Shown: in pieces, positions 47,236 to 62,285 of the stretch
Numbering within the stretch: position 1 is the stretch's first letter
Layout: each line of letters begins with the position of its first letter
From: Kuschelorhynchus macadamiae
Lineage: Eukaryota > Arthropoda > Insecta > Coleoptera > Curculionidae
Assembly (NCBI GenBank): GCA_030620095.1
Contig: JAUTXW010005180.1
Span: forward strand, 849,501 to 913,500
DNA length: 64,000 nucleotides
Direction of reading: 5' to 3'
The notes under the pieces: generated by a model
Told to the model about the DNA's origin: nothing
The model's input: the letters and a program-made list of their open reading frames with translations, nothing else
Databases searched by the model: none
Position numbers and translations under genes: made by a program

Positions 47236-48828
47236 ATACCCAAAATTAGCGGTCCCGTCACGCGCAAGGGCGTGACATATGTTAATTGGATGAGGTAAAA
47301 AAGACGTACATTAACTGATCTCGGCAAAATTGGATACGATGAAAATGCTTGTATTTAATTTTATTGTATGTAAAAATATAACATATGTTAATTAAGGTTT
47401 TCTATTGTTTACAGCATTGTAATTAAGACAAAACTATATCTCTATAGAATAAGAATACTAGGAGTGAAACTGTACAGGTAACTTGAAATCTAGCATTTAT
47501 CATATTATCTGAAAAACTATTTGGATAACATAAAAAGCTGGTATACAAGGAACTTCCATTTTTTATTTTTAATGGTATACACTAATATTTTTTGTAAATG
47601 TCGGATACAAATGACGCGAATTCGCGAAATTCTCAATAAAATTGGAATTTAATATTCTCTCTTCAAATATGTAAAATATTGGTTTTATCTAACTTAAAAT
47701 ATTATTGTTTTTGTTAACGATAAAGAGAGAAAAGAGGATAATATTTTATATTATAATAATATTATTTAAATTATTAAAAATAACATAAGACCTACGGTTT
47801 TTAAAACTTATATTAATAATCTGAAGTTTATTTATTAAGAATCTTCAAATAAAATTTATTAGCGACCATAAATAAAAGTTAATGTGTAAATTTGTAACCC
47901 TAGTTTTCAGTCGATTAAGATATATTTTAAGGTATTCATTTCGGACAAGCCAGAGCTGCTATAACAACTGCTCAATCTATAAATCCATCGGCAAATTTAA
48001 TTTATTTCAAAGTGCATTTTTAGATATAATGATATTAAATGAATATTTAATATTTTGTTGAATTGTAAAGTAATAAATAAAAATAAGACAAAATGTGCTG
48101 CTAGTGCTAAATGGTTTTATTCAAATAGCAGTTAAAATTTATTTTTTGCATTATGTGGGGCTAAATAGCATATCTCAATATTTTCGTTGGCTTTTCACCC
48201 TTACAAAATAGTAATAGCTTCATATATATGCAAGCAAATTCGGAAGTAACACTTAAAAAGCTAATTGTAAATTTAGAAGAAACACGCCACATTTCTCAGC
48301 CTGAATCTGAAAAACAGTTACATATATTTGCAGGATCCTTATAAGAAAACGTTTTAAAATACATAATTGTAAAAAATATCAGTGACAATTTAGTTGACGA
48401 TTTGCTTTATCTTCTTTATCAGCATATGACTTTACTGATATTTTATTGCAGTTATAATTATTATAATGTGATTATTTTAAATATATACCTCTACATTAGT
48501 TTTTATATAAAAGTTGGAAAAATGAGGAAAAATCAGGCGGCAAATTAAACAAAAATGTTTAAGTTATTCTAAAAAGAGATGTGTTAATATGCCCTGTAAT
48601 CTAGATATATACTATAATATGTCTTTATATTTTATAAATATATCACATAAAAATAATTAATAACATAATTATTGAAACTTGGTTAAACTGTTTTCTTATT
48701 TTGTGTGACGATTTTTTAACTTCTTAACGATGTTAGATAAAAATTTCGTTACCCATTTATTTTTTAAACAAACATTTTTAACACGGTTTTATTAGCTTTA
48801 TGTGCGTAACTAACTATATATGTAAACA
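47236..48828. other. Intergenic, nothing recognised
   Basis: Very AT-rich DNA with no exon or element identified by eye. Confidence 0.45.
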
Positions 48829-48990
48829 GATGAGAATACAATAATTTGGTAGTATCGACCTGATTTGATCAGCTCGACTGTTACCGGTCGATTTTAACCC
48901 AATGTGATTTGAATGAAAATACAATAATTTGGTACCATCGAATTTATCTGACCAGTTCGATAGTACCAAATGGTACCGTTGGTACCAGCT
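48829..48990. repeat. Short diverged tandem duplication
   Basis: The block aatacaataatttggta (then a variant of ccatcga) occurs twice about 81 bp apart, followed by further GGTACC-rich sequence (taccaaatggtaccgttggtacc). Confidence 0.6.
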
Positions 48991-51845
48991 AGTAAACTTC
49001 TTGAGTTTGGGCTCATTGGATTAGTTTGGACGAGTCCAATACAAAATTGCCTATAAATTACCAGTAATATGTTAAAGATATTTTAAGACTAAAAAGTAAA
49101 AAATAAATTAGAGTTTGTAAAAAAACTAGGCAAGACGCCTTTGTCAGTAACGCACTAAAAAATACACTTTGTTACTATATATGTATCCTACCCCTGACTA
49201 TTCGACTATTCAATGACTATGCCCAAAAACGTGGGGTGAAATGTCGAAATTAACTAAAAGTACATGCTTCTCAAAGAAACTTCAATTTGTATAGTCCTTG
49301 AATTGTTAAGGGTAGAATGCGTGTTTTCTAGTTTTTTTTTGAGCTATATTTTATTATTATTCAAACCTTTTATTAAAATTGTGAAATATAAACTGCGTAA
49401 ACACTTTATAAATAGTTAAAAGATTTCTGTAACTTTTCTCAGAATTTTTTTGAACTCTTAAGCTTCTTTTTGTATATTTAAGAGTAACACTCTAAGGTGA
49501 ATAAAAAGTTCTATCATATATACGTTACAGGAAAATCTGCATATGGATGGCAAATATGTTTTAGAGATATTTCTATTTAGACAAGTTTGTAGAAATAAGA
49601 AATAAATGTTTTTTCCCAATTTTAGTATTTATATTTTCTTGACGATAATCACAATCAGGAAGCTCAATGGTTACACCGACATTTGTTATGATATTACTTG
49701 TTAAAAAACAACGTTTCAGAACGGACAGAGAGATGATTTTTTTTCGAAATGTTTTTGGCATGTACGTAACTTTATTGTTTCATCCTCAGCGATTTTTTTA
49801 AATTTTTAACATCTTCTAACCAGTCTTTGCATCTAAAAGAACATATATTATGTAAATAGAATATAAGCATTAATAATTAACGGTATTCCACTTCCGTTGA
49901 ATAGCAAATTCTTAATTATAGCCTAAAATAGTCACGAAATATGCAATATAAATACTTATTTTTAATATAAATAATATTTTACTCAGTTTGAGCCTTATAA
50001 AGGGTTAGTACCATTGAATTTCAATCATATTAGCAAAACAAGGAACGAACCCCTTTTTCCATAAAAAAATAATAAAAATAAATTTTCAGTATCAACACAA
50101 AACCCCTAAAAATAACACAGACGTCTGACGATAGTCCGCATACAACCCTCGATATTAAACGAAGATACGGTTAGTGGCAAGTTATATTTATTGTTTGAAC
50201 TTTTTTACATAAAAAAACAAAACCTGGGCTAACTAAAAACGCAGTCCGACATTTAAAACGCAATTATATAAAAAATTATACATTTTTATAAAAAAATCGG
50301 TAAATTGACTTACCCGAAACTTTTTTCGTAACGGCTTCTACCACACTCATATAACATACTTTATGTATCCACAAAACTCTTAGTGCCTCAAAGCAAAATA
50401 CTTGTAATAAGCCAGTCAAATACTTTTTGGTATTTGAACTACTGCACTTCAAATACATTTTATTTTATGTTAATTGTTCTTGAACTTCAATTACACAAAA
50501 TGGCGAAAGTAATACGCAATTATGTCCAACATAAAATAATATCTTTATAAAACATTATGATAAGTAACAAATTGAAGAGCTTACTGAGACGATTCTAAAT
50601 ATATACACATATTCTGATATAGTATACAAGGTGTCCCAAATATAAGCAATTATTTACCGTTCATACATTCGTATCGGTTCCTGCCATAGATATTTAAATA
50701 GTACTACGTTCCTGCTAGGACAAAAACGACTGGGCATGTTATAAGTTCCTTAGTTTTGCTACAAAACATAATTATACATTTGTTTGTCCTTTTGAAAAAA
50801 AAATGCTGAATTTTTTCATTCTAAACAAAACTGTCATTTTTTCAAGATATGGCTTGCTGATGTGACGTGAATAAATTATATGGACCCTACCCAAATATTG
50901 TAAGCTCTAACATATATACCATTCCGCATTTTGTTAACCAAAAGAACTTAATTATAATCAAAATAATTAGTTAGTGGTACAAACATGATATCGGAAAAGG
51001 TGCTTTCCTTGGTATACGTGGGATTCAGAAGTTTTATTTTTATTTTTTGCTTTATACGGAATACCGGGTAGCTATATAAAGTGTAGCTTATTTTAATATG
51101 TTGTTTATTTTCTATATTAATATACTAGCTCTATACAGAGGGACTATTTGTTTTTTTTTTTGGTAATTCATTCTTGGTCAGGATATAAAAAAAGCTAAAT
51201 ACAGAAATTACTCAAATTGTACAATTTTTTATAGTGTAGTTTGCAATTATACACCGTGTGTCTATATAGATAAGGTAAAAGTATAGTATCTAGTATATTT
51301 ATTATTATCCAGATGGGACTGAATATGTTATGATCAAAAAATTGACACCGCTTATATTTAATTTTTACACATTTGCATTATGCTTTGGTAGTAACAAAAA
51401 CCGGTTGATTAGCCATATATATGATTTAACAAATTGAAAATAAAAGAACCTCTATTTTTCAGTAGGGTTAGGATCCATGGAAAAATATGAACATATTCTT
51501 TTCAAAACAAAAAAAAACGTAGAAAAAGTGCCATGAATAAAAAATAAGTTTATATAAGTAATAAAAAACAAAAAATTATAATTACATATTCTAAAGTGGT
51601 TGTTAGCCGGTACCAAAATAGGCCCCTTATAAGTAAGAATAACAAACCATTTGCAGCCAATTTATACTGCCATCTTGTCACCAAATTTATCTTAATATAT
51701 TATATATTCATCAATTTAAAATGCTTTTGTCATATTTTCCTAAATATGTGGGTACTTGAAATACTGTTTAGTACTTCAATTACAACTTTCGCTTTGTAAT
51801 ACTTGTGAAATATTTGAAATACAAAGTACTTGAATTACTCCACTT
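48991..51845. other. Intergenic, nothing recognised
   Basis: AT-rich sequence. A mariner-type terminal motif (acaaggtgtcccaaata) appears near 50627 but no element could be delimited. Confidence 0.4.
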
Positions 51846-52060
<215 letters not shown>

Positions 52061-52529
52061 CAAAATTTGAAAGTACTTGTTACTTGGTTCGTGTTGTTGA
52101 TTGCGCAAGTATTTGGTACTTGTACTTTAAACAATTTTCTCAGTACTTTGAATAGTTGACTAAACATTCACAATTTGCACTCTTTAACCCCAGATACCGA
52201 GTTTCAGTCGAATCGGACTACAAAATAACAATAGTTGACCGATATATTGGGGCCCCCGCCTTGAATTGTTTAGGTATATACGAAAGTGTCAAATTATAAT
52301 GTTTTGCGAAGTGGAAATTAGGAAACAATATTTAGTCTGTTAGGGTTTTTCACTCCACTCCACGAGACTCATTTCTAAATATGTTATAAATACTATGAGT
52401 CTCCGAATCATATTTCGCTTGTTTAGTCAACTCTTTCCAAACTGAGTTTCTAACGGGTCTTAGAGAACATTTCTCTCTTTATACGAGTAAGACACTAATT
52501 TTTGATTTTGCCGTTCTGTTTCATTCGTT

Positions 52530-52900
52530 TAAGGGTGGTAGTTAAATAAATCCAGAAATTAGTTGTTAGATATGCATTTATTAGAAAGCCATTAACGAAA
52601 GAATTGTTTTAAAATCTCATTTATTTGAAGAGATATTGTAAACGAAAGAAAAAACATTTCATCCTTTTTCATCCCCTGAAGGACGGTAGAGTAGAGCAAT
52701 CCAGAAATTGGTATTTAAGTTATTGTTTTTACGAGCCGATGAAAGACTCTTCTTAAAAATCTCATTTAGTGAAAGAGATACTGCAAAAAAAGTAAAAACA
52801 CAATTCACCTCCTTAAGGCCGGAATGTCGAGATATCCTAATCTTTGAGTTATTTTTTAAAAATCGTCTTAAAATTTTATTTGATTCATTAAAAAAGAACG
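52530..52900. repeat. Diverged tandem repeat, period about 150 bp
   Basis: Two clear and one weak unit share aatccagaaatt, then aaaatctcattta and gaagagatattg, with ccctgaaggacggtagagta between units. Open frames here are short and not recognised. Confidence 0.45.
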
Positions 52901-54140
52901 GTGCCTCTTTATTAAAAATAAATAAACAGTAACTCCAGAGTTTTTTTTAGAGTGATCACATGGATACCTACTATTAAAATTACGGTTTTTGTAGAACGAA
53001 CCATGAGTTTAGTAGGTATCTACAACGATTACTCCAAAACACAATGCTATATTGCAATCGTGACTCGGCCTGCCAAAGGTAAACAAGTTTATATCACTAG
53101 TCCTAATACAGCACATATCAGGCAGACCAAGTATCATCCAGACGCTCATTATTATTAATAAACATATTACGCTTGGTAGTCTAATTCACAGATAAAAAAT
53201 ACATTGTTTAAGTGTATGTACAAGTGTTTCTTCTTGAAACCGGTAAAACTGTTGTTTTTTTATGAGTCAGCCAGTCAACCTATTTTCCTGAAGGCCAGAT
53301 ATTAATGATGTTAAAATTGGAGCTTTTTTCCATCAATTAGAAATGTTCAAGTTAGACAAGACTCTGCTCATATATGACTTTTCGGCTTATTTATCTGTTT
53401 ATGCCAAAAGTGAATCTTGTTTTCGTTTAGGTTTCCTTAGGTTAAGACTATTTTTAGATTGTTAGGTATGTGTGAACCCTTAGACTGAATTAAAAAAAAA
53501 TAATGAAAATATTGTAACTTCTACTACTAATTTATTAAACATTTAACATTTAGTTTGAACAAAATGAGTAACTATAAATGGAATATATCTAATTAATGGA
53601 AAAAAGGTGCTTTTTTTAAAATTGTTAATTTAATTGAAGTAACAATTATTTTGTCTTTAACATCACTTAAATCGGAAACACCAATTTTTATTAGATCACT
53701 GATTAATATAATACCGATCAATTTGATAAAAAAAAACATGTAATAGAGCATGTGTTATTTTTACAACACCTAGCAAAATTGGTTTACTTTCACCTAAGTA
53801 TAAAGGTAAGTTCATATTCTTATAGCAGAAAATCAACTGAACATGTGTGGTACAAATTAATTTAATCAATCATGACTAAAATACTGTATCGTACCATAAA
53901 ATAATAACACAATAATTAAAATATATTGCAAGCAGTATTTTTTTAAATGTATCTACAAACTTCGGCGGCATGTAATTAAAATTTGTAAAGTAATTAAATA
54001 TGTAACTGGCTTAGTTTTATGAGAATAAATTTTACTTACTAATACTAGAGCATTTTTACACATTGATTTGTATTTTTTAATCGACTTCAAAAAAAGGAGA
54101 GGTTATCAATTTGTCCCTACGTATTTTTTTATGTATGTAG
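52901..54140. other. Intergenic, nothing recognised
   Basis: AT-rich. A common-looking repeat start (atcgacttcaaaaaaaggag, 54081-54100) precedes the long-TIR element. No gene was found. Confidence 0.4.
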
Positions 54141-56139
54141 AAGGTATCCCATTTTCGGCACTTTTGCGAGTGTTCTCCCTTATTTATAAAGATAGAGGGT
54201 TGCGGTTTTCGCAATACGTGCTACTTTTTTGTGAAATTAAAAATTGCGCCAGCAGAATTTTTATAGCTATTTTGGGTTTTGAGATACATAGCAAAATGTT
54301 GCATTTCCTGGCACCCCTCGTATGTGAGCTGATAACTTATCAAAAAGGCAAAATCTGTCCTTATATGACTTTTCCGTAGAATTCACCGTAGCCCTCGCTT
54401 TGAAAATAAGTATACGGGGTTAGGTCAAAAAGTTATCGGACCTTACTTTGTTTTTTAAATGGAACATCCTGTATATTATTTTTATATTTATTAGGAATAA
54501 TGTAGATTTTCCAAAAATTGGTACATATATGCAGTTATTGTGAGAAACAAGCGGCAAATTCGAGGTGTTCTAAAATTATCCTTTGTGTGCAATTACTATT
54601 ATTACAATAATAATAATATATAATAATGTATATGTCTACGAAAATTATGAAAAGTACGATAGTTGGTTTGTTTCATATAGTCTAATGAAAATCCCAAGAA
54701 GCTTCGGAATTATATTAACAAAGATAACGTATTTTGAGCGCTATGGTTAGGATAACATCTTAGAAGTCTTTTTTATTCATACTAGATACCCAGAGAGAAT
54801 GTAACCTTTCAGAAACATATTTGCCCGCCCTAAATCAAATTTAGTAGAACACAAATCATTTATCCAGCCCCGTCCTAAAGCATACCATAAACCAAACATG
54901 ATAGAGAGAGAAATGAAATAAACGTATTGAGTTATGTAGAAGCGACGCCTTCATCTCCTTGCCAGCAATTAGAAGAAGCAACTATCCATACTGATAAATC
55001 TTTAAATAGATTTGTTATTGGATCCGATGAATCTTATTTTTCAAGTGCGGGCATTTTCAGTCTACATAAACAAGAAACTAGTCCTCAGAAAATCACCATT
55101 TAATTTTTAAGAGGGCACAACAAGGACGTTTTGGGGATAGGGTTTCGTGTTTCATTTTTGTAAGACGCTAGTCTATAGAATTTTTGAAGGAGGTCTCACA
55201 GTGCGTCGGTACCTAGAAATCCTTGAGGAAGTTATTCCACAGCAAATGGAAAATGTTTCATTGGCACTTTATAATTCCATCTATCTACAACAAGAGGGTG
55301 CCCCAAATCACAACTCTGCGTTTTTAAAGACATTTTTAGACGATAACTTTCCTCAAAGATGCATTGGTACCTACGGACCTGTAAAATGGCCCCCTCGATC
55401 TCCCGATCTTTCCATTTTAGATTTCTTATGGGTTTCATGCAGAATAAAAAATATAAAACACGATATTAGTTTGTAGCGGATCTTCGTACGGAAACCAATT
55501 TAACTTTTCGAAATTTGCCAAGAAGATTCTATTTAACGCTATTAGAAGAATAATGGAAAAAAGCCGTCATTTTGAAAACCAATTTTGAAACTATTTGCTT
55601 TTTCAAATTTTGTTTTTTTTTTGTTTTTCCTAACTTAAGTTTTAAGTAAGATAGGTAATTAATGTTTTGTTTTGAGTAAAATTCAATAATTTTATCATAA
55701 TTAAGTTAAAATGCTGTAATAAATAATTAAGAGTTGAGACTTAAAAAAGGTCTTTTGAATTAAGTCTGAAAGTTTTACATCTTTAATAGAATAATTATTT
55801 ACATGAATTTAATACATTTTAGCGATTGGACATAAAAGAAAATTTGAGAAAATCTCGAATTTTGAGTTTGTTTTTCAAAATAATGGCCATGCATGTATAT
55901 ATTTTTGAAAAGCCCATATTATTCCTAATAAATATAAAGAATAATTTACAGGGTGTCCTATTTAAAAAAATAAAGTAGGTCCCAATAACTTTTTGATCTG
56001 ACCCCGTATACTTATTTTGAAAGCGGCACTGAAGTCTACGGAAAAAGTCATATAAGACACAATTTTCGCATTTTTGATACCTTCTATCTTTAAAAATAGG
56101 GGAGATACCTCGCAAAAGTGCCAAAAATGGAATACCTTG
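54141..56139 (+). mobile_element. Tc1/mariner-like transposon with TIRs of about 315-455 bp
   Basis: The left TIR 54141-54595 and right TIR 55826-56139 are reverse complements: aaggtatcccattttcggca, tccttatatgactttt, aataagtatacggggt, aggtcaaaaagttat, tttatatttattaggaataat. The left arm has about 110-140 extra bp. Between them lies a broken transposase (next entry). The length of the TIRs is unusual for this superfamily. Confidence 0.8.
54960..55590 (+). pseudogene. Tc1/mariner-superfamily transposase relic inside the long TIRs
   Basis: Plus-strand pieces follow the family order: RFVIGSDESYFSSAGIFSLH (first Asp, about 55005-55065), then in a new frame VRRYLEILEEVIPQQMENV, LQQEGAPNHN (second Asp replaced by Glu, about 55290) and IGTYGPVKWPPRSPDLSILD (about 55353-55412) followed by a degraded LW...LK block. 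There are frame changes near 55100 and 55430 and in-frame stops, so it is inactive. It is in the same family as the fragment at 46526-47235. Confidence 0.82.
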
Positions 56140-56582
56140 TGTGATCAATTTAAATGAAATTTTCATTAATTATTCAGGATTTTGCCGGAGTGGTTCCATA
56201 GTAGGGATATTTAAATAATGTAAAAAAAGGCGAATTATTTAAACGAGTTCCGGAGCCAATATATATTGCGTTCACCATATCAACAGGAAAAAAAGTATGC
56301 ATGTTAATAACGTTTCATATAGTTTTTGGGATTTTTAATGGTACCAACTTGAATTTTAATCACTTTTTCAAAATTCTGACAATTTTTATAATATTAATAC
56401 CGTGATTTTGGCAAATTTTTATATGCAATGGACCAAGTAGCTACTTATTTTTTTGTATTAGGAACCACCAAAATTTTAACATAAGTTTAGGGTTTAAAAT
56501 TTAAAATTTTATATAAATAGAACTAAAAACGATGAAATAATAAATTTTATACAAAAATAGAACAGAGTTAAAAAAGCACTAA

Positions 56583-56815
56583 ACCGGAAAAAACAATATT
56601 TGATTCCACATTGAAAATTTGACTTATAAAGTGGGTGTCAAAGTAATAAAGACAGTGTCTATTTACTGTGGTATATATGTAGACACTTAATATACAAATG
56701 CCTATTTGTGATTGAGTAATAAATAATCAGTTTGACGCCGACTTCATAAATCGAATTTTTAATGTGGAATAAAATAAAAATTTTTATTTTATAGTGTTTT
56801 TTTTAGTCGGTTCCA
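56583..56815. mobile_element. Small foldback/MITE-like inverted repeat
   Basis: The left arm (aaccgg..., tgattccacattgaaaattt, gacttataaagtgggtgtca; 56583-56655) pairs with the right arm (tttgacgccgacttcataaa, tcgaatttttaatgtggaat; 56726-56815). The outer end ccgg/tcggttccac is looser. No ORF is present. Confidence 0.6.
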
Positions 56816-58208
<1,393 letters not shown>

Positions 58209-58559
58209 TAGGACAAAAATTAAAATGTTTTCACGTTTTCCAGTTTTTCATTGATTTTGTTTTGCATCTAAGGACATTTCTGGAATTTGTTCCTCTATTA
58301 AAAATATGCAATACACATAAATAATGCAAAAAAAATAAATATTTTTTAATTTTTAAAATATGTATATTACATTTATTATTATCAATTACTTTATTTTTTT
58401 TAGTTTACAAAATAAAATAAAAAAAGTAACAATAAGTAAACTAATTTTAAAAACAATAATCAAATCAATGTTTTTCAAAATTTGCTGTTTAAAAGATTTG
58501 TCTTTTGTCCGAATACATATATGAGACGATAAATACCTTTTCACAACAACTAAAGTAAT

Positions 58560-59080
58560 AGAGGCGTTTTAAATCTAGTCGGTGTATTATGATCCAACTC
58601 AACCCATGTATTAAAATGTCGCATTAAAATCTTGTTTTCAGCAGAATTAGGCATCTATTTTTTCTAGAACAACCTGAAATTTTTGAAAATCTCTTAATTT
58701 ATCCTTGACAATGTTGAGAGCTGATTCAAAGTCCTCTACGTATTTCATGCTTTCTAATAGTGGTAACGTAAATGTCTCAAGCTGAATTCGCATTTCATGA
58801 ATAAAACTATAGTCGTACTTATTAAACGAAAACTTAAACTTCATTATTTTCCATTTCTTTGGTTTCCAAGAAGGAACTATTATCTTCCAATTCGGAAATT
58901 AGGTTCTCTATTTCACAAAAATTATCAGCATAAAAATTGCATCTTTTAACCATATGCTCCACCTAGTCATTATAAGTTGTGGTGGCAAAGGGGTATTTAG
59001 TAATCTTTCTTTCTTTATATAATTGTAGTCTGGTTATAAAACCTGAATTCTGAAAATTTTGATCTGTGGCCGGTTGTTGC
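58560..59080 (-). pseudogene. hAT/CGGBP1-like transposase fragment
   Basis: The minus strand reads LLNTPLPPQLIMTRWSIWL (about 59010-58955), the conserved PPxPxxTRWxTWL motif of hAT transposases. It is followed, in another frame, by CNFYADNFCEIENLISELE and then EMRIQLETFTLPLLESMKYV (58647-58844). The order and spacing match that family. There are two or more frame changes and no C-terminal dimerisation region beyond about 58560. It is a short inactive remnant. Confidence 0.65.
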
Positions 59081-59599
59081 AATCACTCAGCATAATTTGC
59101 AATGGTTTAAATAATTCAAGAATGGGGTGTCATTTTGGAATTTCCCTTTATTAATGTTATTGTTATCTTATAGACGTCACTGGGGGTATTTCTTGGCCAT
59201 CTGCACTAACAGGATATAAAAGTCTGAGCTGTAAGTCCACTAATAGAGGCGTTTTGTTGCAAAACTCGTCTTATCCACCTGCTTTTGCAAAACTCGCTTA
59301 ATCCAATTACCCAATGAAATTATTTTATTTTGTGTCAGGTGGAAGTTGTATGATTGTTTTAGTCTTCTCCTGTGGACAAAAAGATTTATTATATCAAAAA
59401 GTTGTGTCTGTCTTCTTAACAAGGGAAACATTCTACAATTCAGACTGTTGTGTTTCAAATACGAACTTAAAAAAAAAACGGTAAATTTCCTTATCCGGAA
59501 CTTTCCTCGTAATGAATATTTCCTTTTATTAGGAAGGGTGCATTAATTTAGTCATAGTTATTTATGAACGCATATATACTGTCTTTTCAAACATTTTTA

Positions 59600-60070
59600 T
59601 TGAACGCCACTTTGGATTCAATACAATTCAATTCAAAGTAGTTTTAATATTGACACACCGCGATTTTGTTACGTCATGTTGAATTCCTACCAGTTTATCC
59701 TTATATCATATTTAATTTTCCTGAAAAAAAATTTCCAGTCAATTCCAGTAAACATTTTATTAGGCCTCCATTTTGTTTTGCTGTCTTATATTCGTACCAA
59801 AATGTTACCAGTTAATTCTTATGTAACACTTGATTTTTGTGCAAAATTTGAGGTAAATTGCATAATTTGTTCCTTTAGTAATAATTTTTTAAAGTTTCAC
59901 TATGCCACCATCTTGTTCCGGCATATTGGATTTTCACCAAAATATTACCAGATCATTCCAAAAATGTTTGACTAAAATTTGAAATCAATCTGATGAGTAG
60001 TTTTTAAGCTATGCCGCCGTGAAGATATGTAAAACCTGAGAGGGTGATTTTTTCGGATTACAAACATTTT
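59600..60070 (-). repeat. Dispersed noncoding repeat family A, copy 3
   Basis: The reverse complement shares with 40915-42000 tcaccctct-aggttttacatatctt, gcggcatagcttaaaaacta, gatttcaaattttagt, ggtaatattttgg and aatccaatatgccggaacaa. It lacks the gggaagtattg end, so it is truncated. Confidence 0.65.
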
Positions 60071-61536
60071 ATTTTATAATATTATGACATTCAATACTTA
60101 TTATATTCTATATAAAAATTCGCCTAATCCAAACTTAAAATTGAAAATAATTTATGCTAAATATCAGATTCGAAACGATATAACAGAGAGTTTTATGATA
60201 TAATGATAAATAAATAGATACATTAATGTTGGCGTACTTTAATTAATAAAGTTACTAAATGTTTCTTTAACTTTTTTTCAAAACTGCTCAAAATGGATAA
60301 GACGAGTTTTACTATGGAATTTTTAAGAGCCCATCTAAAAATGTATGGGGAAGTCTCATTTCAAAATTGAAATTATTAAGTTTTCTGTATTTTATGGATA
60401 ATATGCATTTTTTTAAAAGAAATCTGCAGATAACAAAAAATGCCAAAAATATACAAATTATGCATTTTGCATAAATGCATTGTCTTAATTAAGCGGCAAG
60501 AAACGAACCTCTATTGATACATTGATTACCTACCTTAATTTTGTTATTTGCCTTGTAAATGTTGCTATAAATATTATTTTATCATAATACCTTCCACCCG
60601 CTATTTTTCCTAATGATTTTGCAACAGAACTTTTATAAATGTTTAAATACATCTTTATAAATAAAACAATGATTTCAGTACAATAGAAGCGCTCTGTAAT
60701 TATGGTTACACGTGCTCATTTTTGTCGCTGCATAATGTATACAATAAATATGTAATAAAACACCAGTAATATTCATGTCACTAAGCAATCCAGCGGTGCT
60801 TTTCTTTTATTACACTATTTATGGGACTGTTCTTTGATTATTTAAGTCTATTATTATCTGTAGAATATTTTTAAATAGCAGTGTAGTACAAAGTTAAAAA
60901 TATTGATTTGAGCTATTATTTCTAACCTTGCTCTAAAAATGTATTTGTTTTCATTTTAGTGAATGTACAAGGTATCTGGCTATATTTTAAACCGGGTCTA
61001 CTAGCCTAATTTTTAGAGATATTAAAAATTGTATAAAAATATCAGATCCAAAAATATTATTATTCGTCATATACCGCCTGTTTAGTGTCTTGAAGTAGCG
61101 ATTAAGGTTTAGGGAAAACACATAGCATTCAGATTTGTAAATAACCTTGTTAACACTTATAGTCTTCCTAGTGCTTGAATTATTGCCTGAAATTTTTTCG
61201 AGTGCACGGATTTTTTGAAAACTTTTTCTAAAAAAGTTTATGACCGAGAAAAAATTTACATATTAGTTCATGCACGAAGGGGATTTGGTAAGAAAATTTC
61301 ACACCAAAAGAAATTTCAAAAATAATAATTATTTGACAAAAAAACGCAAGAATTAGTTGGCCATGAATTTCGATCAGAAATTAAACTCATGTGAAAATAC
61401 ATTCTGACATTTTATAAAATCGTTGTGTTGCCGAGATAAAAGTAGAGTGCTAAATAATGTCATGTTTCGGCGAAGAAACATATTAGGAAAGAAGTCGAGA
61501 ATTTAGTGCCACAGAACACAAAGAGCTGTAAAGAGA
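60071..61536. other. Intergenic, nothing recognised
   Basis: AT-rich sequence without supported features. Confidence 0.4.
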
Positions 61537-61863
61537 GTGTGTGGACACAATTTGTACAATTTTGTCATGAATTACGATATTAACAACTCGTCCATTTCCA
61601 CTGAAGTAAGCAAACAAATCTTAGAAGATTCAAATATAGCATATATATCATGTTGCAAAATAGCAACAGCAATAGGCAACAGCCAATCAATTAAGCCATA
61701 TCTTCAGCTAGATGTTACACATCATCAGGATATAATTGAATCTATGAGGAACAACATCTTGAACACTTCTTCGACAAACCTTTGTCATCAATCAATGAAA
61801 AGTTTAAGTCACCCATCAACCGTTTATAATAATTGTGCAATTAATATCACTAAACATATATAA
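61537..61863 (+). CDS. Unidentified ORF, 108 residues
   Basis: Open from the ATG at 61537 to the TAA at 61861. The composition is balanced (many Ser, Asn, His, Cys; few Lys/Phe runs), unlike the chance ORFs of this AT-rich DNA. No signal peptide, membrane segment or recognised motif is present. It could be a fragment of an element or an exon. There are no convincing splice sites and no upstream promoter sign. The function is unknown and it may not be a gene. Confidence 0.25.
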   Translation: MCGHNLYNFVMNYDINNSSISTEVSKQILEDSNIAYISCCKIATAIGNSQSIKPYLQLDVTHHQDIIESMRNNILNTSSTNLCHQSMKSLSHPSTVYNNCAINITKHI

Positions 61864-61924
61864 CAAAAGTTGTTTTTTTTCCGATTATAAAACACCTATA
61901 TAAAAAATCTGTTTTATTTCTATA

Positions 61925-62285
61925 GTTGTGTGTACTAAAATAGGTGGAACGTCGTTTTTTATATACTAAAATATTATAAGTGTTGTATAGGACACCTCAA
62001 AACTTACATAAAATGTAAAACAAAGCCTTCCACCAATTTGAGTTTTATGAAACTACTTAAAATTGTTTAAAATACATTTATTCTATTGCTTTAAATAGAG
62101 TTTTTTGTACTAATATAGGTGAACGTTATTTTTTTACTATTTACATATAATTTTGAAAGACATCCCGTTCCACCCACTTTAGTTTTATGAAACTACTAAA
62201 AATTGTTTAAAACAAATTTAATCTATTGTCGCAAATAGAATTTTTTGTACTAAAATTGGTGGAACGTTGGTTTTTTGGTTATATT
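61925..62285. repeat. Diverged tandem repeat, about 140-175 bp units
   Basis: The word tgtactaaaataggtggaac recurs at about 61931, 62106 and 62246. Between copies gttttatgaaactacttaaaattgtttaaaa is conserved as well (about 62043 and 62181). Confidence 0.7.
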
